Position numbers and translations under genes: made by a program. The notes beneath the pieces are model-generated. The model was not told where the DNA came from, made no database searches, and saw only the letters and a program-made list of their open reading frames with translations. A DNA stretch of 12,339 nucleotides from Alphaproteobacteria bacterium UBA2723. GTDB taxonomy: Bacteria; Pseudomonadota; Alphaproteobacteria; RF32; CAG-239. Below are positions 6,922 to 12,339 of the stretch, one piece after another. How positions within the stretch are numbered: the stretch's first letter is position 1; each line of letters opens with the position of its first letter. The DNA lies in assembly GCA_002353835.1 (NCBI GenBank), contig DEKL01000020.1, positions 1-12,339 on the forward strand, in the 5' to 3' direction.

Positions 6922-7350
6922 CTAATACCCGCCGAGAGAAGTCGGGACATAATCGCCGTGTGCATTGTAGCCGTAACCGATATCATCATCACCGATAGAA
7001 GTCGGCACATAGTTGCCGCGGGCGTTATAGCCGTAGTCAATATCCCTTTCGCCGATTGAAGTCGGGACATAATCACCGCGCGCATTATAGCCGTAATCCA
7101 CCCTTTCTCCACCGATAGAAGTCGGCACATAATCGCCACGTGCGTTGTAACCGTAGTCAATATCTTTTCCGCCGATTGAGGTCGGAACATAATCACCATG
7201 GGCATTATAGCCATAATCTACCCTTTCTCCTCCGATAGAAACCGGCACATAATCGCCGTGTGCGTTGTAGCCGTAACTTATGTCACGAGCAAGAGATGTT
7301 TGGATATTTGCCAGCAGAAATACCAACACCAAAATTACATATTTTATCAT
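6922..7350 (-). CDS. Small exported protein of six 20-residue tandem repeats
   Basis: Unrecognised 142-residue protein. Residues 1-21 form a signal peptide ending S-L-A, a good signal peptidase I site. Almost all the mature chain (26-142) is tandem repeats of exactly 20 residues: five full units and a final 17-residue one. The core is YGYNA[H/R]G[D/N]YVP[T/V]S[I/L]G followed by a variable linker ending V-D, I-D or I-G. The linker varies in type (GERVD in units 1 and 3, GKDID in unit 2, and ERDID then DDDIG in units 4 and 5), suggesting growth by unit duplication. It has no cysteine and is rich in Tyr, Gly and Asp, so a repetitive surface or periplasmic beta structure is plausible. The ATG at 7350 has AAGAGG 8 bases upstream. 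The DNA repeats are in frame with no spacers, so this is not CRISPR. It lies after a secreted cysteine-rich protein on the same strand and has its own promoter. Confidence 0.85.
   Translation of the reverse strand: MIKYVILVLVFLLANIQTSLARDISYGYNAHGDYVPVSIGGERVDYGYNAHGDYVPTSIGGKDIDYGYNARGDYVPTSIGGERVDYGYNARGDYVPTSIGERDIDYGYNARGNYVPTSIGDDDIGYGYNAHGDYVPTSLGGY
6925..7275 (-). repeat. 60-bp in-frame tandem repeat array (six units)
   Basis: Units lie at 7216-7275, 7156-7215, 7096-7155, 7036-7095, 6976-7035 and 6925-6975, the last being 51 bases. The period is exactly 60 bases with no slippage. Units differ mostly at third positions and in the 3-4 linker codons, so the repeat is maintained at protein level but is diverged enough in DNA that it is not a very recent expansion. 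Confidence 0.9.
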
Positions 7351-7387
7351 ATTTGCAGCCTCTTTTCTTACAAAACACTATGGGGTT

Positions 7388-7415
7388 ATGATACAACCGC
7401 ACGATAAAATGTCAA
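7388..7415 (-). promoter_or_regulatory. Sigma70-type promoter for the 20-residue-repeat protein
   Basis: On the minus strand TTGACA (7415-7410), a 16-base gap and TATCAT (7393-7388) form a near-consensus promoter. The -35 box begins on the base after the TGA of the upstream secreted-protein gene. The transcript would start near 7380 and reach the ATG at 7350 after about 30 bases that include the AAGAGG ribosome-binding site. The repeat protein can thus be made separately from its neighbour. Confidence 0.65.
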
Positions 7416-8291
7416 TCAATGGGCGCTGATATCTTTACATTCGCAAATATATCTGACATAGTTATACCAACTCTCACGCGGTCGGCAACTGTGTGCAGTT
7501 TTTTTAAACGTGTCGTTGTAGCAAATATAGGTGCGTTGACCTTGAATATTTTTGGCTCTTTTGTAATGAAAATCTTTTCCGCACAGAACGGTACACGATT
7601 GTTCCCGTGATAACCCTCGTAAATCCGGCTGATCGGCTATATTGTTTAAATCTGCGATATCGGTTTCTGATTTATCTGAAATGTCTGTTGCATAAGTTTT
7701 TCTGACACAAATTGCTTTTAGGGCATCATCACCGATATATCCCGGTCTATCGGTTGTAAAGTTAAACTTCCTTTTTCTTTCAGTCTTGAGCCCTCTCTTA
7801 GCTATAATATCGTATTTAAGGGCACCTTTACTGCCTCTTCTGGGAATATAACCGCTACCATTGCGCATGACATAGAAAGGATAAGTGTAATATGGTGCAA
7901 ACACTCTTACTATTCCTCTTTTATCGCTTGTTTCTATGTTCGTCCAGTAAAAAATATTCCGTTCTTTGGCAAAAATATTCATATCCTGCAATATGTTGTC
8001 ATCTCTGTTGGCCTCAATGTATTTATCTACACTTTGCGTATGATATGCTTTTCTGGCAAGAACAAGCAATTCATCTTCAGAGGGAAGTTTATCAATATGA
8101 CCGCAGGCAAGCGCCGCACCGGCAAGGTGATCATTATCAGTCGGGCAATACTCCAACCCTAACTTTTGTTGGTAAGATAAGCATTCTTCTTTGCTTAACG
8201 GGGTATAGTCCACCAGTTCAAAGACTTGTGCCATTGCTGTACCTAAAGGGTATAAACTCAGAAACAATGATAACAGGATATATCTTTTCAT
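7416..8291 (-). CDS. Exported cysteine-rich protein, function unknown
   Basis: A 291-residue protein with a standard signal peptide: MKRYILLSLFLSLYPLGTAMA, cleavage predicted after residue 21 (A-M-A). The mature chain has ten cysteines. Three are near the N-terminus (KEECLSY, EYCPTD, ALACGH), one is in KAICVRK, and six cluster in the last ~60 residues (SCTVLCGKD, YICYND, HSCRPR, ICECKD). The even number and clustering suggest disulfide bonds in the periplasm or outside the cell. The middle holds basic and aromatic segments (YYTYPFYVMRNGSGYIPRRGSKG, KRGLKTERKRKF). I recognise no enzyme family. The ATG at 8291 has AGAGAG about 8 bases upstream. The stop codon directly abuts the promoter of the repeat-protein gene, which is also exported, so the two may form a functional pair; this is inferred from position only. 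Confidence 0.72.
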   Translation of the reverse strand: MKRYILLSLFLSLYPLGTAMAQVFELVDYTPLSKEECLSYQQKLGLEYCPTDNDHLAGAALACGHIDKLPSEDELLVLARKAYHTQSVDKYIEANRDDNILQDMNIFAKERNIFYWTNIETSDKRGIVRVFAPYYTYPFYVMRNGSGYIPRRGSKGALKYDIIAKRGLKTERKRKFNFTTDRPGYIGDDALKAICVRKTYATDISDKSETDIADLNNIADQPDLRGLSREQSCTVLCGKDFHYKRAKNIQGQRTYICYNDTFKKTAHSCRPRESWYNYVRYICECKDISAH

Positions 8292-8399
8292 CAGAATGAC
8301 TCTCTTTAGTAATCTGTACTTTTTACAACTATTCTAAATGAATCTATTGAAATTTTTGTTAATATTTATATTTTACATATCAAAATCTTTTATATTAAA

Positions 8400-8429
8400 A
8401 AAAAACTCAAGAGCAATCTTGAGTTTTTT
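8400..8429 (-). terminator. Rho-independent terminator, symmetric on both strands
   Basis: A perfect stem of 11-13 base pairs: ACTCAAGA (8405-8412) pairs with TCTTGAGT (8417-8424) around a GCAA loop, extended by A:T pairs. On the minus strand the stem is followed by a run of T, so it should end the transcript of the 8444-9037 gene, 15 bases past its stop codon. It also insulates the secreted-protein gene beyond from read-through. The A and T flanks make it usable from either side, but no + strand gene enters it. Confidence 0.85.
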
Positions 8430-8443
8430 AATGTGGCTTGGCA

Positions 8444-9037
8444 CTACTCTTTCTTTTTGCCTTTAGATTTTTCTTCAAGGGCTGCTTGATAGACTTTTTT
8501 TAGTTTGTCATCATCTTTTTTTGACAAGATTGCCTTTTCTGCCTTTTTCTGCAACTTTCCGAAAAGAGAAACATACTTCCCCAACAGTTCTTCCGCATCT
8601 TTATGCTTGAGTAATTGTACTTCCCACTCTTCACTGAGCACATTTTCCGTATCCTTTACCAGTTCCATATATCTGGAAAGTTCATCAACAGAATATTTGC
8701 CTTTCAGCAAGAGAAGTTCGTTGTTCAGACTTACCGGAACATTTGCATCCATCAGAACATTTATTGTCCACGGCTTGTGCTGGGTAATGATTTCCTCTTC
8801 CATTACTTCGCTCAAATCAAAACAGAAAGCCAGAAGGTAAACCTCTAACAATTTTTCTGCATTTGGGCAATTTACCATATAGCGCTCTGTTTTCTCGGTC
8901 AACCACCCATCTCCGTGGCGGTTGCTCAAAAAGACTTTCAGAAGCTCCGGGGCATCAGGACTATCCATCATTGCAATCTGCACATCTTCCGGCACGTCAG
9001 GCAGTACCAGTTTTTCTAATAATTCGTTTTTTTCCAT
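8444..9037 (-). CDS. Cytosolic protein of degenerate ~30-residue helical repeats
   Basis: A 197-residue hypothetical protein with no signal peptide and an almost wholly alpha-helical, charged and leucine-rich sequence. Six related segments recur about every 30 residues, each a short helix, a turn and a second helix anchored by a D/N-A-E-x-L-L-x-x-Y-like motif: DAPELLKVF (28-36), NAEKLLEVY (59-67), PWTINVLMD (89-97), SVDELSRYM (116-124), DAEELLGKY (147-155) and DDDKLKKVY (175-183). The start-to-start steps are 31, 30, 27, 31 and 28. This suggests a superhelical solenoid, a common protein-binding scaffold. The tail is lysine-rich (EEKSKGKKKE). No catalytic motif is visible and I do not recognise the family. 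The ATG at 9037 has no clear Shine-Dalgarno, but a good promoter lies about 50 bases upstream. It is a single-gene unit, divergent from alaS, with a strong terminator at its end. Confidence 0.75.
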   Translation of the reverse strand: MEKNELLEKLVLPDVPEDVQIAMMDSPDAPELLKVFLSNRHGDGWLTEKTERYMVNCPNAEKLLEVYLLAFCFDLSEVMEEEIITQHKPWTINVLMDANVPVSLNNELLLLKGKYSVDELSRYMELVKDTENVLSEEWEVQLLKHKDAEELLGKYVSLFGKLQKKAEKAILSKKDDDKLKKVYQAALEEKSKGKKKE

Positions 9038-9089
9038 AAATTTAAGTTTTTTAGCTATAAAAATTTAATAAAAGATATAATTTGCAGAG

Positions 9090-9138
9090 TGCTTTTAACC
9101 CTGTTTTGCTTATTTGTCAACTCAAATTGCTTTTAACC
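9090..9138. repeat. 11-bp direct repeat pair in the alaS divergent gap
   Basis: TGCTTTTAACC occurs at 9090-9100 and again at 9128-9138, 38 bases apart start to start. The first copy covers the -10 region of the minus-strand promoter and the second lies just upstream of its -35 box. Two copies bracketing a promoter could be operator half-sites, but the region is AT-rich and the regulator, if any, is unknown. Confidence 0.35.
9092..9120 (-). promoter_or_regulatory. Sigma70-type promoter for the helical-repeat gene
   Basis: Minus-strand TTGACA (9120-9115), a 17-base gap, then TAAAAG (9097-9092). The -35 box is a perfect consensus and the -10 box matches at four of six positions. The transcript would start near 9085 and give a leader of about 50 bases before the ATG at 9037. 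The -10 box lies within one copy of an 11-base direct repeat whose other copy sits just upstream of the -35 box. Confidence 0.55.
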
Positions 9139-9262
9139 TTTATGCACATTGTATCTATTTTAGAAAGAACGGATATTTTGTTAAAATTTAAACTTTACAT
9201 ACAAAAAAAATTGCTGTAACTTGCCAAAGTTAAAGTTTTAATTAATTTTTTGGGAAGAAAAA

Positions 9263-11890
9263 ATGACAACAAGTGTTAATCAAATAAGAAAAACGTTCCT
9301 GGACTATTTTGAAAAGAACGGACATAAAATCGTACCAGCATCTTCTTTGGTGCCGGATAATGACCCGACATTGATGTTTACCAACTCCGGTATGGTACAA
9401 TTTAAGAATATTTTAGCCGGTAACGAAACCAGAGATTATACACGAGCCGCCACTTCCCAAAAAAGCGTACGCGCCGGCGGTAAACATAATGACTTGGACA
9501 GTGTCGGTTATGACGTACGTCACCATACGTTTTTTGAAATGCTCGGTAACTTCTCTTTCGGCGACTATTTTAAAGAAGAAGCTATTTATTACGCTTGGGA
9601 ATTGCTGACAAAAGAATTTTGCCTGCCTAAAGAAAAATTGGCGGTAACCATTTTCCATACCGACGAAGAAGCTTATAATATTTGGAAAAAGGTTTCCGGG
9701 CTTAGTGATGACCGCATTATCCGCATTGCCACTAAGGATAATTTCTGGCAAATGGGCGATACCGGCCCGTGCGGTCCGTGTTCCGAAATCTTTTATGACC
9801 ATGGTCCGGAAGTTTGGGGCGGTTTGCCGGGAACACCGGAAGAAGACGGAGACAGATTTATTGAAATTTGGAACCTTGTTTTTGACCAGTTTGAAGATTT
9901 GCCGGATGGCTCTCGCATTAACCTTAAAAAGCCGTCTATTGATACCGGCATGGGCTTGGAGAGAATCGCCGCTATTTTACAAGGTGTTCACTCTAACTTT
10001 GATATTGATACTTTTAAGCATATCATTAAAGCAATTGCCGATATTGCAAACACAGACCCGAACGGAGAGCTTAAGGCTTCACATAACGTGATTGCCGACC
10101 ACTTGCGTGCTATGAGCTTTTTGATTGCTGACGGGGTGTTGCCTTCTAACGAAGGACGCGGTTATGTTTTGCGCCGTATTATGCGCCGTGCTATGCGCCA
10201 TGCTTATCTCTTAGGCGTTAAAGAGCCGATGATGTATAAATTATTGCCTGTTTTGCAACAAGAAATGGGAGATGCCTACCCTGAACTTTATCGCTTTGAG
10301 AAGTTGATTTCCGAAACTATTCGCGCTGAAGAAACCCGTTTCGGCAAAACACTTGATAAAGGTATGCGCCTGTTAGACGAAGAAACAAAGAACCTGCATA
10401 AAGGCGATACACTTTCCGGCGAAACGGCATTTAAGCTCTATGACACATACGGTTTCCCGCTTGATTTAACCCAAGATGCCTTAAAGCTTAAAGAAATTGA
10501 AGTTGATACTAAAGGTTTTGATGCGGCGATGGCTAAGCAAAAAGAAGAAGCGCGTAAAAACTGGGCCGGTTCCGGAGATGAGGGTACGGAAAAAGTTTGG
10601 TTTGAAGTTAAAGAAAATATCGGCGGCACAGAGTTTTTGGGCTATACCACTACAAAGAGCGACGGTATCATTAAAACATTGGTTAAAGACGGTAAAATTG
10701 TTGATAGCGTTAAGGGTGGCGAGTTTTATTTGGTTGCCAATCAAACACCTTTTTATGGAGAATGCGGTGGTCAGGTCGGCGATATCGGTATGATTATCGG
10801 TAAAAATTTCAAAGCCGAAGTTTATGATACAAAACGCAAGCTTGATACCGTATTTGTTCATTGTTGCAAAATGATTGAGGGCGAAGCTAAAATTGAGGAG
10901 TTTGCTAATTTTGAAGTTAATGCCGAAAACCGTAAACGCATTTGCGCCAACCACTCGGTAACCCATATTGCACATAAAGTGTTACGGACAATTTTGGGCG
11001 AACACGTTACACAAAAAGGTTCATTGGTGGCACCGGACAGAATGCGTTTTGATATTTCGCATCCGCAACAGATTACCGCAGAGCAGCTTAAGCTTGCCGA
11101 AGATATGGTTAATGCGGCAATTCGCGAAAATTATAAAGTCAATACCGTGTTGATGAACCAAGATGAAGCGGTTAAGACCGGCGCTATGGCTTTATTCGGC
11201 GAGAAGTACGGCGAAGAAGTACGTGTCGTTACCATGGAAAAAGACGGCAAAGTTTTCTCACGTGAGCTTTGTGGCGGTACGCACGTTTGTGAGACAGGCG
11301 ATATCGGGTACTTTAATATCTTATCAGAATCGGCTGTTTCTGCCGGTGTGCGCCGTATTGAGTGCGTAACAGGTAAAGGCGCGGAAGAATATGTTGACGA
11401 TATTGAGTATAAACTGCATACCGCGTGTGATATCTTAAAAACCAATGTCAATGATTTGGAAGCGCGCTTAAAGAATATGCTTGCCGAAAGAAAGAAAATG
11501 GAAGCAGAAATTTTGAACTTGAAGAAGACTTTAGCTTCCGGTGGCGCTCGGTCCAATGAACAAGCTGAAATCGTCAACGGGGTTAAATTTATCGGTAAAG
11601 TTATTCCGGATGTTCACCCGAAAGAGCTCAAAGGTTTTATTGATGAGATGAGCCAAAATATCGGTTCCGGCGTGATGGTATTGGCAACAGATAAAGACGG
11701 TAAGGCTTCTATTGTGGTTGGCGTTACCAAAGATTTGACTGATAAATATTCGGCAGTTGATTTGGTAAAGATTGCTTCGGCTGCGGTTGGCGGTCAAGGT
11801 GGCGGCGGAAGACCTGATATGGCACAAGCCGGCGGACCGGATGCGAGCAAGCTGACACAAGCCTTTGAAGAAGTTAAGAAGGCTATTTAA
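9263..11890 (+). CDS. alaS: Alanyl-tRNA synthetase
   Basis: Complete 875-residue class II synthetase, within one residue of E. coli AlaRS. It charges tRNA-Ala with alanine in the cytosol and clears mischarged Ser- and Gly-tRNA-Ala. Aminoacylation domain: [27 protein letters not shown] at the N-terminus, [11 protein letters not shown], then [22 protein letters not shown] and [18 protein letters not shown]. Editing domain: HxxxH at His564/His568 (NHSVTHIAH) and CxxxH at Cys670/His674 (CGGTH), the four zinc ligands of a working editing site. C-terminal C-Ala domain with [16 protein letters not shown]. The ATG at 9263 has GGGAAG 5 bases upstream. No convincing + strand promoter was found in the 225-base AT-rich gap before it. 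It stands alone, with no recX/recA neighbour. Base composition is the least AT-rich in the window, and nothing looks truncated. Confidence 0.98.
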   Translation: MTTSVNQIRKTFLDYFEKNGHKIVPASSLVPDNDPTLMFTNSGMVQFKNILAGNETRDYTRAATSQKSVRAGGKHNDLDSVGYDVRHHTFFEMLGNFSFGDYFKEEAIYYAWELLTKEFCLPKEKLAVTIFHTDEEAYNIWKKVSGLSDDRIIRIATKDNFWQMGDTGPCGPCSEIFYDHGPEVWGGLPGTPEEDGDRFIEIWNLVFDQFEDLPDGSRINLKKPSIDTGMGLERIAAILQGVHSNFDIDTFKHIIKAIADIANTDPNGELKASHNVIADHLRAMSFLIADGVLPSNEGRGYVLRRIMRRAMRHAYLLGVKEPMMYKLLPVLQQEMGDAYPELYRFEKLISETIRAEETRFGKTLDKGMRLLDEETKNLHKGDTLSGETAFKLYDTYGFPLDLTQDALKLKEIEVDTKGFDAAMAKQKEEARKNWAGSGDEGTEKVWFEVKENIGGTEFLGYTTTKSDGIIKTLVKDGKIVDSVKGGEFYLVANQTPFYGECGGQVGDIGMIIGKNFKAEVYDTKRKLDTVFVHCCKMIEGEAKIEEFANFEVNAENRKRICANHSVTHIAHKVLRTILGEHVTQKGSLVAPDRMRFDISHPQQITAEQLKLAEDMVNAAIRENYKVNTVLMNQDEAVKTGAMALFGEKYGEEVRVVTMEKDGKVFSRELCGGTHVCETGDIGYFNILSESAVSAGVRRIECVTGKGAEEYVDDIEYKLHTACDILKTNVNDLEARLKNMLAERKKMEAEILNLKKTLASGGARSNEQAEIVNGVKFIGKVIPDVHPKELKGFIDEMSQNIGSGVMVLATDKDGKASIVVGVTKDLTDKYSAVDLVKIASAAVGGQGGGGRPDMAQAGGPDASKLTQAFEEVKKAI

Positions 11891-11942
11891 GAAAGCGTGC
11901 TAAAATATCATCATATCGTCAAATGGAAACATTGTTTTCTGC

Positions 11943-11969
11943 GTCATCCTGAACTTGTTTCAGGATCTC
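11943..11969 (+). repeat. REP-like palindrome, left copy
   Basis: ATCCTGAA (11946-11953), a 5-base loop CTTGT, then TTCAGGAT (11959-11966) form an 8-base-pair hairpin, flanked by GTC on the left and CT on the right. Dispersed extragenic palindromes of this type (GTCATCC...GGATC) are common between genes in alphaproteobacteria. It sits 52 bases after alaS, where it may also stabilise or help end the alaS mRNA, and 27 bases before the GIY-YIG gene. The last 20 bases (11950-11969) recur in inverted form at 12320-12339. Confidence 0.85.
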
Positions 11970-11984
11970 TTTAAGGGAGGGGGT

Positions 11985-11999
11985 ATGTTTCTCTCATGA
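11985..11999 (+). CDS. Possible four-codon leader overlapping the GIY-YIG start
   Basis: ATG at 11985 opens a minimal frame M-F-L-S ending in TGA (11997-11999), which overlaps the ATG of the GIY-YIG gene as ATGA. The strong purine-rich GGAGG (11976-11980) is 4 bases from this ATG but 15 from the gene's own ATG. Reinitiation through the ATGA overlap could therefore drive the nuclease. It may equally be chance in a G-rich stretch. Confidence 0.25.
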   Translation: MFLS

Positions 12000-12283
12000 A
12001 ACAAGGAATTGTTTACATCATGACCAATGATAACAACACCGTTTTTTATATTGGTGTGACTAATGATATTGTTCGTCGCGTATATGAGCATAAGAATAAC
12101 CTCATTGATGGTTTTACCAAAAAATATAATCTTCATAAACTCGTTTATTTTGAGCAATTTGATTTAGTTGGAGAGGCTATTGACAGAGAAAAGCAACTAA
12201 AGCGTTGGCATAGAGATTGGAAAATTAATTTGATTAAGAATAAGAATCCAGATTTTAGAGATTTATACGAAGATTTGATTTAA
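11996..12283 (+). CDS. GIY-YIG nuclease-domain protein (REP-associated small type)
   Basis: A complete 95-residue single-domain protein of the GIY-YIG endonuclease superfamily, in the small stand-alone (UPF0213/YhbQ-like) group. Family features: GIVYIM (4-9) for the GIY strand, VFYIGVTNDIVRRVYEHK (16-33) for the YIG strand and its catalytic Arg, and Glu65 in AIDREKQLKRW as metal ligand. Conserved flanks are GFTKKYNLHKLVYFEQ and the C-terminal KNKNPDFRDLYEDL. All expected catalytic residues are present, so it is likely active as a nuclease or nickase; the substrate is unknown. The ATG at 11996 is 15 bases after a GGAGG, further than usual. The gene is bracketed by copies of a REP-like palindrome in opposite orientation, an arrangement suggesting that gene and repeats travel as a unit. 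It is more AT-rich than alaS. In other genomes proteins of this group are often annotated simply as GIY-YIG nuclease family protein. Confidence 0.9.
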   Translation: MKQGIVYIMTNDNNTVFYIGVTNDIVRRVYEHKNNLIDGFTKKYNLHKLVYFEQFDLVGEAIDREKQLKRWHRDWKINLIKNKNPDFRDLYEDLI

Positions 12284-12290
12284 TTAATTA

Positions 12291-12339
12291 CGTCGTGTTG
12301 AATTTATTTCAGGTCTTGTGAGATCCTGAAACAAGTTCA
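12291..12339. repeat. Paired REP-like palindromes at the right edge (incomplete)
   Basis: A degenerate forward copy (12291-12316) matches the left REP from its CGTC to its TCT with five substitutions and one missing base. Three bases later an exact inverted copy (12320-12339) begins, identical over 20 bases to the reverse complement of 11950-11969, and runs off the end of the window. The pair can fold into one long hairpin 7 bases after the GIY-YIG stop codon, like a bacterial interspersed mosaic element. It could act as terminator or 3' stabiliser. Confidence 0.8.

Larger units (their letters stand above)
11943..12339 (+). mobile_element. Putative REP/GIY-YIG unit, cut by the window end
   Basis: The small nuclease gene lies between a forward REP-like palindrome (11943-11969) and a forward/reverse pair of the same palindrome (12291-12316 and 12320 onward). 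At least 20 bases are identical in inverted orientation at the two ends. No target-site duplication can be tested because the right copy is incomplete. Mobility is inferred from the arrangement, not shown. Confidence 0.45.

Noticed and set aside
6915..7214. Alternate-frame minus-strand protein over the repeats
   Set aside because: It is a shifted-frame reading of the same tandem repeat with no ribosome-binding site; the frame starting at 7350 has a signal peptide, RBS and promoter.
6925..7275. CRISPR-like periodic array
   Set aside because: The 60-base units are contiguous with no unique spacers and stay in frame in a signal-peptide protein; the periodicity is protein-coding.
9181..9250. CtrA boxes or a sigma70 promoter directly before alaS
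   Set aside because: TTAA motifs do not have the 7-base spacing, and TTGCTG, TTGCCA or TTGTTA have no -10 box at 16-18 bases.
9413..11860. Several open frames antisense to or out of frame with alaS
   Set aside because: They lie entirely within the conserved alaS coding sequence, lack RBS sites and show no recognisable domains.
11929..11943. Small hairpin GGAAAC-ATT-GTTTTC as alaS terminator
   Set aside because: Only six pairs including a wobble, with a 3-base loop and no following T run.
11960..12157. Minus-strand frame covering the left REP and the GIY-YIG start
   Set aside because: It is antisense to the well-supported GIY-YIG protein and includes the palindrome; it has no RBS or domain.

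Overview
The window is a composite of two unlike kinds of DNA. Positions 1 to about 3,690 are very AT-rich, use AGA for nearly every Arg, and carry two intron-free genes on the + strand with clear eukaryotic character: a full-length ubiquitin-activating enzyme E1 (60-3275) and, 27 bases further on, the start of a secreted or membrane protein with an EGF-like module and a TM2 domain. From about 3,700 to the end the base composition, codon use, Shine-Dalgarno sites, sigma70-like promoters and gene content are bacterial. The methionine aminopeptidase insert and C-terminus and the dispersed palindrome type suggest an alphaproteobacterium, possibly gut- or host-associated; this is inference. The E1 reads with the standard code (no in-frame TAA, TAG or TGA, TAA stop), which excludes a ciliate that reads TAA/TAG as Gln but does not identify the protist.

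The boundary lies in a T-rich low-complexity stretch (about 3675-3700). The TM2 protein loses its family character there, and on the opposite strand a bacterial gene start (RBS plus ATG at 3712) runs into the eukaryotic sequence after about a dozen codons. Two genes from different organisms truncated at one point is what an assembly or amplification chimera looks like; a real host-symbiont fusion is possible but needs spanning reads.

Bacterial layout: map (3722-4522, -, TTG start) leads into the truncated downstream gene. Divergent from it are a TspO/MBR-family membrane protein (4668-5141, +) and a GT-C-type membrane glycosyltransferase-like protein (5273-6898, +) with its own promoter. Convergent with these are two exported proteins on the - strand: a 10-cysteine protein (7416-8291) and a small protein (6922-7350) made almost wholly of six 20-residue tandem repeats, with its own promoter directly after the upstream stop codon. 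A cytoplasmic protein of degenerate ~30-residue helical repeats follows (8444-9037, -), ending in a strong hairpin terminator. alaS (9263-11890, +) is complete. The window closes with a small GIY-YIG nuclease gene (11996-12283) bracketed by copies of a REP-like palindrome in opposite orientation, the last one cut by the window end.

The parts most worth attention are the REP/GIY-YIG unit, the 20-residue-repeat exported protein with its cysteine-rich neighbour, the ~30-residue helical repeat protein, and the eukaryote/bacterium junction. No rRNA, tRNA or CRISPR array was seen.
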